Program-made: the position numbers and the translations under genes
Notes under the pieces: generated by a model
Database searches by the model: none
Told to the model about the DNA's origin: nothing
The model's input: only the letters and a program-made list of their open reading frames with translations
In this document: piece after piece, positions 50,201 through 59,779 of the stretch
Numbering within the stretch: position 1 is the first letter of the stretch
Layout: each line of letters starts with the position of its first letter
Origin: Psettodes erumei
Taxonomy: Eukaryota > Chordata > Actinopteri > Pleuronectiformes > Psettodidae
Length of the DNA stretch: 64,000 nucleotides
Direction: 5' to 3'
Assembly: GCA_016785225.1 (NCBI GenBank)
Contig: JAFBJZ010000952.1
Span: forward strand, 7,662,501 to 7,726,500

Positions 50201-53200
50201 TGCTTGTTTGACAGTTACATCATCATCATCGTCGTCATCATCAACCTGGAAGACAGTATGAAGGAAATACGAACACGTGCCAACACAGCACTGTACAACT
50301 ACAGTATGTGTTTTATCATTATTACGCCATCACTTTTCTTTAACATAGCGCTAGTTACATTCCTGTGTGATGGCCCCATTTTATTTCATATATGATATTT
50401 GGGTTATATTGCTGTGTCTGTAAGTATTCATAGCCAGCTATTAATATGCTCTGCGCTAGGATCACAATCAAAGTCCAGGCAGACTGTCCATATTAATAAC
50501 AGATTATTTGAGCACCCTGGAAACACTGACAGCACACTATTGCCTTAGCCAATTAAATATAATTAAGAGGATAAAGAATTGATCCTTGATTGTGTGCCTC
50601 ATTGATATGTATTAATGAGGCCAGTGTATTAAAGGTTTTTTGTTTTTTTATCAAGAGCTGCTGATGAGTTTCACAAAGATCAATATCTGTAAAGCCAGGG
50701 CTTTAAGGCCAAATGTATGTGGGCAGCACATTTAAGACTTTGGTAAACAACAACAACAACAACAAAAATGCAGTTCAGCAGTTCCTTGCTCAGCATGCAT
50801 GTTGAATGCGTTCGGCTAAATATTTATGACCTCCACATGCATTTATACATGTAGCACATACATCCTGCTTGAATGCAAAATCAGTTGTTTGTGATTTCAA
50901 TGCATCGATCTATTTGAAATGAAAATTTAACGCTTTAATAATTAGCATCTTTTCTGTCAGATTAGAAATCACTTCAGAGCCAAGTGAGGAGTGTGAGCAG
51001 AGCTGGGGGCGTTATAACACTGCGGTCTGCCTCACAGCTCTCAAGTGGTCTATTATTTCTGATGAACCGACATGTTCATTAGAACAGGAAACAGTAGATG
51101 AGGCTAAAGTAAAACATTGCGCCGCTTAATTGGTGGAATAATGAAATTAAATGATAAAAATCCTGGTTTTCTTCGGGGCTGTGAGGTCCTTTTTCATCTT
51201 TTCCCATTTAATTTGACTCCCTGCATCAGCATACCTCTACCGTTTCATCGATCACCAGGAGGGCCATGAAAGAGAAGGATTATATGTTGGGTGAATGGTG
51301 GAGGATAAATGTTGAATTAACTTTTTATTCCTTGTGAAGGGCATTACTTCACATTAAACACAGAGCTTTGTAAAAATGTCTTTCTTCCGTTTTTGCTATT
51401 GATTTCAAAATAGAGAGGCTTTCAACTTAACACAGAAATCTGTAGCAGTAATATAGTTGAGGTGGATGTGTTGGGGTTTTTTATGGAGATATAAAGGCTG
51501 GTCAAGGTTTAACACTGTTACCAGTGTGCAAGAGTATACACACTTACATCAGCAAACCCTCTGTAGTGTTGTCTGTGCCTCTGCACGTACCTCACAGTGT
51601 CTGTTCCTGTGATTGAGCCAGGCCCCCCCAGCCCACCAGACTCAGTGACAGTGGAGGAGGTGACAGACAGCACAGCCCAGCTGACCTGGAGCCTGGGCAG
51701 AGACAACGGCAGCCCCATCACCAATTACCTCATCCAGACCAGGACTCCTTTCACTGTGGGCTGGCAGAGGGTTAGCACAGGTAGGCTGCACTAGAGAAAG
51801 AATTTTCATCTCGCAGCGCATGTGATGTGGTTCAGATAGTTCATGGAGCCCCACAGGGAAATCACCCCATCCCCCACTCCCTTCAGCCATGAGGTCAGGG
51901 TGCTGGGACTGCTATAGACTCTCTCTGGAGATAGAAGGGATTCAGGGTCTTACTCATGGTTTTACTCAATAGAGCTTGGGGTCAGTGTTGCTGCTTTTAC
52001 ATGATCTCATTTAAACCACTTAAACAACCTCTGATCCTGACTCAGTCAAAACCAAAACCTTTTCCATCCATTTAAGTCATGTTTGATGACAGCCGGCGCT
52101 GGTTCCTATGAAGGTCAAATGCATATATTGCAAAGTTCTTTGGACAAATGTCTCTGACAAATGAATGTAAATGAATAAAGTGTGTTTTATTGGTTTATTT
52201 GACAAGGACACTGCTTCTGATCAAAACAAAAAAATAACTGTAAACCCCTCACAAATGTTAAAAAGGCATAAAAGAAAAAAGAGCATAAAATGACAAATCG
52301 TACAAAATGTACATTTAGAAAATGCACATAGTAGTGCAATACTCGAATACTTGATGAAATAGATAATGTGACATAATAACATTCAGTCATTAGCTACATA
52401 TTAAATACTTATTAAACGAGATGGGAAGAAAAGAGCTGACGCATAGTACATTACATTCCATGAAAAAGGCCAAGCCCTTTTAGGCCCCCTGAACCAAAGC
52501 TCACTTCATAATCATCATAATGGCAATCAGATTATGTACCAGTGTCTGCACTTTTTAAGAATGATAACTTGTTTAATGATTTGACTTTGTCATTTAATTA
52601 TATTGTAATATTGTATAGATTTGGTTCTATTTCTTTAGCTTTGTTCCATATGTTCAGCTTTCCCTTTGTTTTTAGGCTTATGTCTACACAGTATGTTTTC
52701 TGTTATCTTTTTTTCTCTAGTCCCTGAGATAATTGATGGGAACACCCTGACAGCCACTGTGGTGGACCTCAATGCCTGGGTGGAGTATGAGTTCCGGGTT
52801 TTAGCCAAGAACAGCGTTGGGGTCGGAGAACCCAGCCCCGTGTCCGTCAAGACCAGGACAGAGGATGCAGGTACAAAGAAGGCCTTTCACTTTTTCCACC
52901 CAACTCATTCATCCAAATCAAATATCAAAACCTCAAGCTACCGAAGATCAACTTTTTTTGGATTATACCTCCGTTTCTTTGTGCACAATTTTATCGAGCC
53001 TGAAGTGTTTCTTATTCGGAGGTGTAAACAACATCTGTGTTGTGTAGTTCCGGATGCAGCACCAGGTGATGTGGGTGGAGGTGGCGGAAGCAGATCTGAA
53101 CTGGTCATCACATGGGAGGTAAGTCATCAGTCCTATGTTCCAGTATCTTATTCAAAGTGGCTGCAGTGAGTCTTTTTTTAAGCCCCTGCGAGTGTCAGTT

Positions 53201-56200
53201 AAATTTTGGGTCAGTTGAAGTCTGGCACTGCAGTTGTTGTAATTTTCTGACTCAAAGATTCTGCATGTAAGGCAGCACCACTGTATACTCAGAGCACTGA
53301 ATCTGACAGTTACTGTCTTTTGTAAGGCTTGGATCCGTGCTGAGTTACTGTTGTTCAGCCACATCTGCAATGCTTCTGTCTAGCAATGAAATAAGCCAGT
53401 CCTGTAGCTAAAAAAAATCTTTATTGAAGAAGTCATTAGGTATCTCCTTGTTTTGACTTTTCATATTTCATTAAATGCTGAAATAACTTCTCATTTTAAA
53501 AGCTGCACAGACGTTGTGTAATGAGCTTAGATTTTTTTAAAATGGCATTTTACTGCTCATTTCATTTCGTCAGGTGGGTCACAAAAGCAATTTGTGGGTC
53601 ACACACTTCTTTGGGTATCATGAGAGTGGGTGGTGATTGTGTCAGCCCAATGGCGGGGGGGTGTACGTGAGTGGTTTGTATATGTTTTAATATCACTATA
53701 GTTTTGTGTTTCACTCTCAGCCTGTCCCCGAAGAACTACAGAATGGTGAGAGCTTTGGTTACATCATTGCTTTCCGCGCCTTCGGAGAAGTTAGCTGGAC
53801 TCACGTGGCCACCTCTGCCCCCGGAGCATCGCGCTATGTGTACCGCAATGACAGCATCGCGCCTTTCTCTCCATTTCATGTCAAGGTTGGCACTTACAAC
53901 AGCAAAGGACAGGGTCCCTTCAGCCCTGTGGTCACCATCTACTCCGCGGAGATAGGTGAGGGAATGGAAGCTAGCGGGATCCTTGCGAAGCTTTTTCTTT
54001 TGTTTAAAAGGGGAAGGATCACGAAAGTTGTTGTCTAAAAGCGCTTGAAAAATAGAGATGTACATGAAAATGAATCTGTAGAAATACTCAGTGAGTAAAA
54101 ACAGGGTAGAGCACTGAGGGAAAAGGAGAAATTGCCTCACGTTTATATAAGGACAGGTTGATTGCCTCCAAATATCACCACTCTTTTGAATGGCCATGCC
54201 AGAGTGGAAAGCGGTTGGCATTTAGATCAATGGTACCTCTCATCCTGCGAAGAGGGGGTCACTCTGTAGTGTAGTGTTGGTCTATTCACCAGCAGCACCT
54301 GTGTGTGATGATTCACCCAAGTAGAGATCAACAAGAATGCCACACACAATAATGAATGTACCAATTGAAGAGATTTGTTCGGCTCGTTTCTGTGCTGTTG
54401 AGAGAAAGGCAGCAGTGCTCAGTCTCCTGTTGCCTGTTTTCAGAGCCAAGTGGGATGCCAGCAGGAGTTTGGGCCAGAAGTGTCTCAGCTTCTGAGATTG
54501 AGGTGAATTGGCAGGCTCTCTCCTTCACCCCTGAAAGGGTTCTGGGCTATGAGGTAAATGTTACCCTCTTTTAAATGGAAATAGAAATCACACACAACAC
54601 ACTTCAAATGCTTGTCATCGCCCCTGTTGTATCACAAAGCCCAATCACTTCCAAAACTTTGCGTCGCCATGGAAATAGCTGTTTCGGCTGGGTTGCTGTT
54701 ATAGCCAAAATTACACCGTTCTTTGTACCAACATGACAGAAAACATGTCCAAGGGTTTTCAAGAGAACAAAAGAAAATTGCCTGTCCGCGTGTCTTTTTC
54801 ATGTTGCTGCCGATTAAATGATATCAGGATACAGAGCTTTATGACGGCCTGTGCTGCACCACTATTCCAGACCTCATGTCAGAGAAGCAGTGCCATTATA
54901 CCGCACCAAAAGCTGATACTGTAAACTGTCTGCCGTTGATAACACAGCAGCACCAAGGGAAAGGATCTTTAGCCTTGCCATTGTTCTCTGAATACGAAAG
55001 GAATATTACAGTATTACATTTTAAACCCAAAACTGTTGATTGAGCATTCTCTTCAACAACCGGGACAGCCCGAGTGCTTCGTCTGCATACTTCATCAAAC
55101 TGAATAATCAGGGCGATCAAAGGGCTTTAATGTCAGATGCTGTCGTCAAAGACGTTTTCAGCATTTCCATCTGGGAATGTAAGCTTTTTCATATTTCCTA
55201 TCTGAGCTACTTCAGTACAGTCAACATCAGCAAATACTGAATAGCGATGACAATTAAAATGTAGATGATAGAACTTAATAAGTGATATTACATTTTGAAT
55301 GCATATTTTAATTAGTCTGATTTTCAGCAGGGCAAAATAAATATTACATGCATGACGTAGATTGATGTGTTGTAGTACTGAAGTGATTACACAGTAAATC
55401 CATTCATCTCGGTTGTTAAATTTGTTCATTAATAAATTGTCTCAGTTATCAAGCAAAACTGTTAAACTGCCCCTAGCATTTCTCGTTTATATCATAGATT
55501 CAAGTTTTTCACTGTTAGTTGGACCTCACCCTGGGCTCTAGGATATTATAATGGGCATGTTTTATTATTTTTGACATTTTAATGAGTAAATGAATTAATT
55601 GATAAAAAAAAAAAAAAAGAAATCAGTCGATTGTTCAGTTTTTGAAAATAATAATTTATTCCTGCCCTATTGTACCTCTCTTTCAGTAGTATCTGAACAA
55701 CAGTGAAACATTGATAGGAGTTGTACATTCACTCTTGGTAAAGTCAGATTAAATATCCTGCTGAAACAAAACTGTGGCATCTCTCTTCAGAAGACACACC
55801 CAGAGGAGATCATCTAGCAGCACCACATTACTCCTCAGACCTCAACAACAACTACTGCACATGATAGAAAATGCATGTTGCCAGTGTACACACATTGTGC
55901 TCCAATCCAAAGCCGTGTATCATGGTTAAATCCCAGATCACATGCTCTCTGTCTCAAATAGGTGGTTTACTGGGAAGATGACACTAAGCCAGAGACCATG
56001 GGGAAGGTTAGGGTGCCTTGGAACCAAACCGTTGTCACAGTGAGCGGCTTGGCAGGAAACACGCAGTATTTCCTAACAGTCAGTGCCTTCAACACGGCGG
56101 GCACAGGCCCCTTCCTCCCTGCAATCAACGTTACCACAAAAAAGCCACGTAAGTTGCCACAATCTTATAATTCAAAGGTGGAAAGAGTGATTGGTTTCAT

Positions 56201-58101
56201 TCAAGTGTTTTCTTAGCTGTTGCAACAAGGCTGGGGAAAGTTAATATGTGTCAAGGCGTGTTTGCCTTTCACAGAGGTCAGATGGATGCTGGAAACAACA
56301 TTTATTTAATCTCATTCTTGGAAGTAGTATCATCTCATTAGAGAAATAGAATAAAATACAATAAAGATGTGACTGTGATATATTTTTTCTGTGCTGACAT
56401 ATAGAGATGAATTATTTCTGTATCATGCAGCACCAGGGCAACCGCCGCTGAATGTCGAATGGACCCTAATTGGCTCTCAGCTGTCTCTTTATTGGGAACC
56501 TGTGGTGGCAATGGAGTCAGAGTCTGAAGTTACAGGCTATCAAGTGAGTAGCTTCTCTCTCTTCACATTTTCATATACATATTTACAATGTGTCAACTAT
56601 TGTGTTTCTCTCCCCCATTTAGCTGTCATACAGGAGACAGAGACACAAAGAGCTGAACACACTCACAACAGTGAATTCAACAGCAGAGCTGACCCTCCCC
56701 GAGGACAATGACGACTACATCATCCACATTCGGACGCTGAGTGAAGGAGGGCTGGGCCCAGCCTCGGATCCCATACGAATCCACCAATTAAGTAAGCTTG
56801 TTGTTGGGGGTTTATCAAGCTGTGGTGCTAATGTGGTTAAAAATAGAACGTTTCGAGTTGGGCTTGCTCATCTCAGGGAAGAAAAAAGTCGCACTAACTG
56901 CACGTTTAAATTCTGTCTCAGACTGAATACAAAAAAACACTTATTTTAAAATTTCCTGTCTTCAGCTGTCGCAGCGAATTGCGCTGATGCCAGATTGTTC
57001 CACAGAAACAGAGAAGAACGGCAATATTTGACACATACTGTCAATTCACTGGGACCTCAATCTCTCAGAACATCTATTTTTTTCATTATTTACCTACTCT
57101 TGCAAATGAAGTCACTTAACACTTTTTAAATCTGACAAGGACATTTTGTCACCATTACTCACATCCCCAGCCACCCTCACTGGGCTCTTCCAGCCTTACA
57201 TTTTGCTGAAATATGCAGCACAATCCATCTCTGTCGCAGAGGTTGACTTTCTCTTTTACTCGATGCCATTACTGTCCTGTGGGACACCAGGGGGGGCTCT
57301 TCCTCTCCCTCTAAATGCTAATTTGCATTGTTGATATTCTGCACTGAATCACGGAAAACAGCAGTTGAGAGAGATGGCATTCCATGGCGTCTTTTTTTCT
57401 TTTAAATTTCATTTTTAAAATTGGCTAAATTGTTTTTTTCCCGAGAGATTCTTTGGATATTGCAAAAGAAAAATATGTAGACAAAACACATTAGCAGGCA
57501 AAAGAGAGTGCTGTGTTTTGCTCAGAAGCATCAAAAGTGGTTCAGGAGGGGGGGGGGGTTGCAGCAGTAATATACAGTTTTGTCCAGAAAAGGGTTTTAC
57601 GTGGATATTATGTCCTTACAGAAGAAGCAGTTAGTGATCTCTAAAGAGATAATTGACTCCTTTAAATCATACATGAGGAACTACTGATGAGAGCAAACTG
57701 CATCAGGCTTCTGGTCGCTTTACATCCACCTCCCTTACTACACTTTGTAGTTACAATCCCAGTCACAAGCCAGGGCTTAAATGAATTTTTAACGACCCCA
57801 GTGAAACATCAGCATGCACGTTGGAAAGTCAAGCATCTTATTTTCAGCAAATCTGTTCTCATTTGTATCGACAGGTGAAAGAGAGCTTTAACTTTCGATA
57901 AGAGCTCAGCATTTCAGATGCATGTCCTGAAGTGTTTATGTGCATCCTCCAGCAGGTTTTAGCATCATTTTCATTTTTCATTTGATTTTTGTGTGTGTTC
58001 CAGGTATGAGTGCCCGTGGCTCGAGAGCCTGGAGTGTGGACATCTCCCCCCTCTCCCTGCTCATTGCCATCGCAATATCAACATTCAGGTCAACATCGTG
58101 A
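32773..58101 (+). CDS. cntn6: Contactin-6 (NB-3), complete gene, 22 coding exons
   Basis: GPI-anchored neuronal cell-adhesion molecule of the immunoglobulin superfamily. Mammalian contactin-6 acts on the outer neuronal membrane in neurite growth and synapse formation, with Notch1, CHL1 and PTPRA among reported partners. Joining the 22 exons listed below gives 1026 codons and a stop at 58099-58101, the usual contactin length. Domains: signal peptide 1-18, six Ig domains (about 30-596), four FnIII domains (597-994), GPI signal 995-1026. All six Ig domains keep both disulphide cysteines. Contactin hallmarks include [12 protein letters not shown] (223-234), [11 protein letters not shown] (560-570) and PVPEELQNG. 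Paralogue choice: RVLGYEV-YW-DD-K, IQTRTPF, ESLSAVA and DVGMYQC fit contactin-6 better than contactin-3 or -4, though several Ig segments are equally close to contactin-3. The gene spans 25 kb, far less than in mammals. Confidence 0.88.
33350..33485 (+). CDS. cntn6: cntn6 coding exon 2: Ig1, first half
   Basis: Residues 19-63. Acceptor TCTGACAG, donor TACAG|GTAAGA, phase 2. Contains the first Ig1 cysteine (Cys53 in ATLTCDAKG). An extra cysteine, Cys20, lies just after the signal peptide. Confidence 0.85.
36371..36620 (+). repeat. Dispersed repeat copy with TTTAATGATCCCTGTGGGGA end
   Basis: It begins TAAACTTTAATGATCCCTGT and GGGGAAAATGGG, an old copy of the widespread fish motif ACTTTATTGATCCCYNNGGG followed by GAAATT and a GCTGCAGCA stretch. 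The rest is A-rich and decayed. The boundary on the right is approximate. Confidence 0.5.
36918..37175 (-). pseudogene. Decayed hAT-transposase BED zinc-finger fragment
   Basis: The 85-codon minus-strand frame reads [20 protein letters not shown], then [20 protein letters not shown]. This follows the BED finger of fish ZBED/hAT transposases: aromatic W-R-W, one zinc Cys, a T-N-L helix and the final K-R-K-H. About 15 residues between W-R-W and the Cys are missing, including one zinc Cys, and the first zinc His is replaced by Arg. It therefore cannot form a normal finger. It lies inside cntn6 intron 2, antisense to the gene. The identification is by motif pattern only. Confidence 0.55.
37568..37743 (+). 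CDS. cntn6: cntn6 coding exon 3: Ig1, second half
   Basis: Residues 64-122. Core Trp65, N-glycosylation site NGT at 68, and the second Ig1 cysteine Cys103 in DVGMYQC. Donor GCCT|GTAAGT, phase 1, closes the domain. Confidence 0.9.
39156..39251 (+). CDS. cntn6: cntn6 coding exon 4: Ig2, first half
   Basis: Residues 123-154. [12 protein letters not shown] is shared with contactin-3 and -6; Cys147 is the first Ig2 cysteine. Acceptor CCTCAG, donor GGAG|GTAAAC, phase 1. Confidence 0.9.
39433..39636 (+). CDS. cntn6: cntn6 coding exon 5: Ig2, second half
   Basis: Residues 155-222. Trp160, the [20 protein letters not shown] segment, and Cys199 in GNYTC, which is also an N-glycosylation site at Asn196. 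Donor GATG|GTAAGA, phase 1. Confidence 0.92.
40525..40627 (+). CDS. cntn6: cntn6 coding exon 6: Ig3, first half
   Basis: Residues 223-256. [12 protein letters not shown], an almost invariant contactin segment, then Cys252 in VTLECFALG. Donor GGGAA|GTAAGC, phase 2. Confidence 0.92.
40982..41166 (+). CDS. cntn6: cntn6 coding exon 7: Ig3, second half
   Basis: Residues 257-318. Trp264, [10 protein letters not shown], Cys300 in GGYECVAEN. Donor CTACG|GTACTG, phase 1. Confidence 0.92.
42027..42163 (+). CDS. cntn6: cntn6 coding exon 8: Ig4, first half
   Basis: Residues 319-364. Cys342 in LYWECRANG and Trp354 in TWLKNG. Acceptor GTCCGCAG, donor CCGAG|GTAAAT, phase 0. The upstream sequence is open in the same frame but lies before a good acceptor and is not contactin-like. 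Confidence 0.92.
43332..43461 (+). CDS. cntn6: cntn6 coding exon 9: Ig4, second half
   Basis: Residues 365-407. DRIHVEDG, then Cys389 in [17 protein letters not shown], a strongly conserved Ig4 end. Donor TTTTAG|GTAGGA, phase 1. Confidence 0.92.
43923..44073 (+). CDS. cntn6: cntn6 coding exon 10: Ig5, first half
   Basis: Residues 408-457. SPPDF at the domain start, Cys434 in VTLECKP, Trp446. Donor GACAG|GTAATG, phase 2. Confidence 0.92.
44357..44484 (+). CDS. cntn6: cntn6 coding exon 11: Ig5, second half
   Basis: Residues 458-500. [20 protein letters not shown] with Cys482; NVS at 471 is a potential glycosylation site. Donor TTACCG|GTAAGC, phase 1. Confidence 0.92.
45844..46013 (+). CDS. 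cntn6: cntn6 coding exon 12: Ig6, first half
   Basis: Residues 501-557. DPTKI linker, [11 protein letters not shown] with Cys524, Trp538. The loop before HFE is two to three residues shorter than in the mammalian paralogues recalled. Donor GGTGGG|GTGAGT, phase 0. Confidence 0.92.
47202..47234. repeat. (AT)n microsatellite
   Basis: About 16 AT units in cntn6 intron 12, directly abutting the small MITE. Confidence 0.95.
47233..47309. mobile_element. 77-bp foldback MITE with perfect 13-bp terminal inverted repeats
   Basis: TAACCCTCCTGTT (47233-47245) and AACAGGAGGGTTA (47297-47309) are perfect inverted repeats. An internal palindrome GGTCAA-A-TTGACC lies at 47254-47266. The sequence pattern (ACCCTCCTGTT followed by a GTCAAATTGACC core) recurs widely in teleost genomes. 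The copy inserted in or next to an AT run in cntn6 intron 12, so the target duplication is obscured. It has no coding capacity. Confidence 0.75.
47468..47585 (+). CDS. cntn6: cntn6 coding exon 13: Ig6, second half
   Basis: Residues 558-596. [11 protein letters not shown], Cys578 in AGKYIC, then [12 protein letters not shown], which favours contactin-6. Donor GAAAG|GTAAGA, phase 1. A MITE sits about 160 bp upstream. Confidence 0.92.
47586..51621 (+). other. cntn6 intron 13 (about 4.0 kb)
   Basis: Separates the Ig from the FnIII half of the gene. It contains a MITE-like repeat at 49031-49430, a CAT/CGT triplet run near 50218-50245 and a CAA run near 50743-50765. No additional exon fits the contactin reading frame. 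Confidence 0.8.
49031..49430 (+). repeat. Diverged non-autonomous repeat (AAAGTA-rich family)
   Basis: AATGTAAAAATACTCAGTTA, CAAGTAAAGGTCC, a CTAAAGTAAAAGTACTGGTT segment, ACTGGAGTAAAAAGTGCAAT followed by ATTTCCCTC, and GAGATACTCAAGTATAAACT occur in the order of a very common fish MITE that I believe is hAT-derived. Ends are eroded, so the boundaries are approximate. There is no coding frame. Confidence 0.6.
51622..51780 (+). CDS. cntn6: cntn6 coding exon 14: FnIII-1, first half
   Basis: Residues 597-649. [20 protein letters not shown] opens the first FnIII domain, followed by LTWSLG and [11 protein letters not shown]. Acceptor GAGCCAG, donor CACAG|GTAGGC, phase 1. Confidence 0.92.
52165..52400 (+). 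repeat. Possible old dispersed repeat
   Basis: TTATTGGTTTATTTGACAAG followed by GACACTGC, and later AGTAGTGCAATACTCGAATA and CTTGATG, resemble a fish interspersed repeat. The resemblance is only partial and the copy is heavily decayed. It lies in cntn6 intron 14. Confidence 0.3.
52721..52870 (+). CDS. cntn6: cntn6 coding exon 15: FnIII-1, second half
   Basis: Residues 650-699. VPEIIDG, then WVEYEFRV and GVGEPSPVS, typical of the FnIII F-G strands. Acceptor TCTCTAG, donor GATGCAG|GTACAA, phase 1. Confidence 0.92.
53048..53118 (+). CDS. cntn6: cntn6 coding exon 16: FnIII-2, first part
   Basis: Residues 700-723. Short exon coding the glycine hinge [15 protein letters not shown]. Donor GGGAG|GTAAGT, phase 0. 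Confidence 0.9.
53721..53955 (+). CDS. cntn6: cntn6 coding exon 17: FnIII-2, remainder
   Basis: Residues 724-801. [31 protein letters not shown] and [19 protein letters not shown] is a glycosylation site. Donor GATAG|GTGAGG, phase 1. Confidence 0.93.
54444..54553 (+). CDS. cntn6: cntn6 coding exon 18: FnIII-3, first half
   Basis: Residues 802-838. [20 protein letters not shown], then VNW and RVLGYE. Acceptor TTTTCAG, donor TGAG|GTAAAT, phase 0. Confidence 0.92.
55962..56148 (+). CDS. cntn6: cntn6 coding exon 19: FnIII-3, second half
   Basis: Residues 839-900. [18 protein letters not shown] is the best contactin-6-specific match. Glycosylation sites NQT and NVT. Donor AGCCAC|GTAAGT, phase 1. 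Confidence 0.92.
56431..56543 (+). CDS. cntn6: cntn6 coding exon 20: FnIII-4, first half
   Basis: Residues 901-938. [13 protein letters not shown] opens the domain; ESEVTGYQ ends the exon. Acceptor CATGCAG, donor TATCAA|GTGAGT, phase 0. Confidence 0.92.
56623..56791 (+). CDS. cntn6: cntn6 coding exon 21: FnIII-4, second half
   Basis: Residues 939-994. [18 protein letters not shown] (glycosylation site NST) and [14 protein letters not shown]. Separated from exon 20 by only 79 bp. Donor TTAA|GTAAGC, phase 1. Confidence 0.92.
58004..58101 (+). CDS. cntn6: cntn6 coding exon 22: GPI-anchor signal and stop
   Basis: Residues 995-1026. [10 protein letters not shown] (spacer with candidate anchor sites), then the hydrophobic [13 protein letters not shown] and a polar end RSTS before TGA. 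MSARGS parallels the contactin-3 tail. The short hydrophobic run followed by a basic residue is less typical than in other contactins. Confidence 0.88.
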
Positions 58102-58730
58102 CACAATGACAGACTCTGCTCTTTTTCAGTGTTCAATATTGGTATTTTTTTTCTTAAATTTGTGAAAGTTGCTGAGGGTTTTTTTTCCCTTCTCTTTTTG
58201 GAGGTGACACCATACTATTTTGCAGTGTCAGTTTGCAGGTATGAAGCAGCACAGCAGCGGAGTGTACTGTCAGATACTTGCTTAACAGTAAATGCTTGAG
58301 CTTTTTTTTTTTTTTACGTGGGTCTGTTTTTAGCATTTTTGCTGGTTGGGAACAATGCTCCATTTCAGCTCTTTTTTGGACTCTAGAATAATACAGATGC
58401 CTTACTTCCATTCATGTGCCAAAGTAGTTTCGCCTTCTTGTTGTTATTGCTAAGATATCTACATGCAGTTTATTCTTACTGGAGGCCTCGGTGTACCTTG
58501 CAAATGGCCATAATGAGAAGTTGTATTTTGTATTTTTGGAATATTTTCAGTTTTCTTCCCCGCATCTGAATTGGTGAGTAGGAAAATGTTTGTTGACCCA
58601 TGCCCGTGCCTTTGGAGATTCTTGCAACGGCATCTCTTACAGACACTAGTCAGTGAGTGTTTCAAAATATTCTGCAACCATCTTCACCTTTGCGTGCTCC
58701 ATTAAAGGTTGATTGTCCAGATGAAACTCG
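58102..58730 (+). other. cntn6 3' UTR (inferred) with candidate poly(A) signal
   Basis: After the stop the sequence is non-coding and T-rich. An ATTAAA hexamer at 58701-58706, followed about 40 bases later by GT-rich TGTTGTGG, is the nearest plausible polyadenylation site. No AATAAA precedes it. Longer 3' ends are possible. Confidence 0.4.
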
Positions 58731-59430
58731 TAAATTAGCCAATGTTGTGGAAAGCTGAATGTACCATGAGGGCTCCTGAACATTTCAAAGCCTCAGACCA
58801 GTTGTTGCGGTAGCCCGTTGATTGATCGCTTGGACTTGACTCTGCATTTACACAGATTACATTTGCCTTTATACAGCAGTAGTGGGAGAGATATACAGCA
58901 GCCACTGTATTTCCTACAACACTAGTGCTGAAACAATCGGCAAACAATCAACAGAAAATAATCAATGGGAAGAAGTAAAGTCATTTATCAAGGAAAATGC
59001 CAATGTCACTGGTTCAAGCCTCTCAAATATGAACATATGCTGCTTTTCTCTCTTTTAAACATAGGGTGTTATACTGAGCAGTGTATACGCTCCCTTGCAG
59101 TACATTTGCTTCCACAGAATCCAAACTGGAGGGCATCATTCCACATTATACCATGGCCACTTCCCAAAAAAACGCTATATGTCATGAAAGTAAGAATATC
59201 AATCTCTCAATTACTTACATATAATATTTGTTTCTTTTTGTCACAGTAATATCATGACATACATAATAATATCTGTATCTTAGAATTGCTGCTGCAGTTA
59301 ACAGTTGCAGCTGACAGTGGGAATAGGTTACTTTAATATTGCTGGGCTTAGCAAATCAAATTGGTATTTCATATCAAAATATCAGGCCATAGTAGAGTTG
59401 GAATCCTTACAAATTCCAAAGTCACATTTA

Positions 59431-59779
59431 GAGTCAGATGAGAAGATCAGTATCACTCTTACATCTGTCCATTAACTATGGAGGTAGAGCCAGGAGTTTA
59501 TTATCTTAGCACACCGTAAGGACCGGAGGCAGGGCGAACTGGCTAGCCTGGCATTGTCCGCCACTCACAAATACGCCTACCAGCACCTATGAAGCTCACT
59601 ATTTACCACATTGGGTCGTTTGTTGAATCGATAAGGGGCCAGCATACTTCATCAGCACTGCTTGTCGGATGGATGGCTCCATAGATAATGCAGAGACATG
59701 AGAATGGTATTGATTTTTTTTCATCTAACAAGAAAGCAAATAAGCACATTTCCCACACCGTTGAACTATTCCTTTAAAG
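59431..59779. mobile_element. Palindromic teleost MITE, truncated on the left
   Basis: The left arm AGATGAGAAGATCAGTATCA (from 59437), continuing CTCTTACATCTGT, is the reverse complement, with mismatches, of the right-arm ACAGAGACATGAGAATGGTA TTGATTTTTTTTCATCT-like stretch near 59690-59730. In between are CTGGCTAGCCTGGCATTGTC and ACGCCTACCAGCACCTATGA, and GAAGCTCACTATTTACCAC. The right end is AACTATTCCTTTAAAG. This order matches a very abundant fish palindromic element. The outermost left end, about 55 bases, is missing. No coding capacity. Confidence 0.7.

Noticed and set aside
32773..58101. Assigning the gene to contactin-3 or contactin-4
   Set aside because: Ig1-Ig4 are about equally close to contactin-3, but the FnIII-3 segment, the FnIII-1 IQTRTPF segment and the Ig6 end fit contactin-6 better. 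Not fully excluded.
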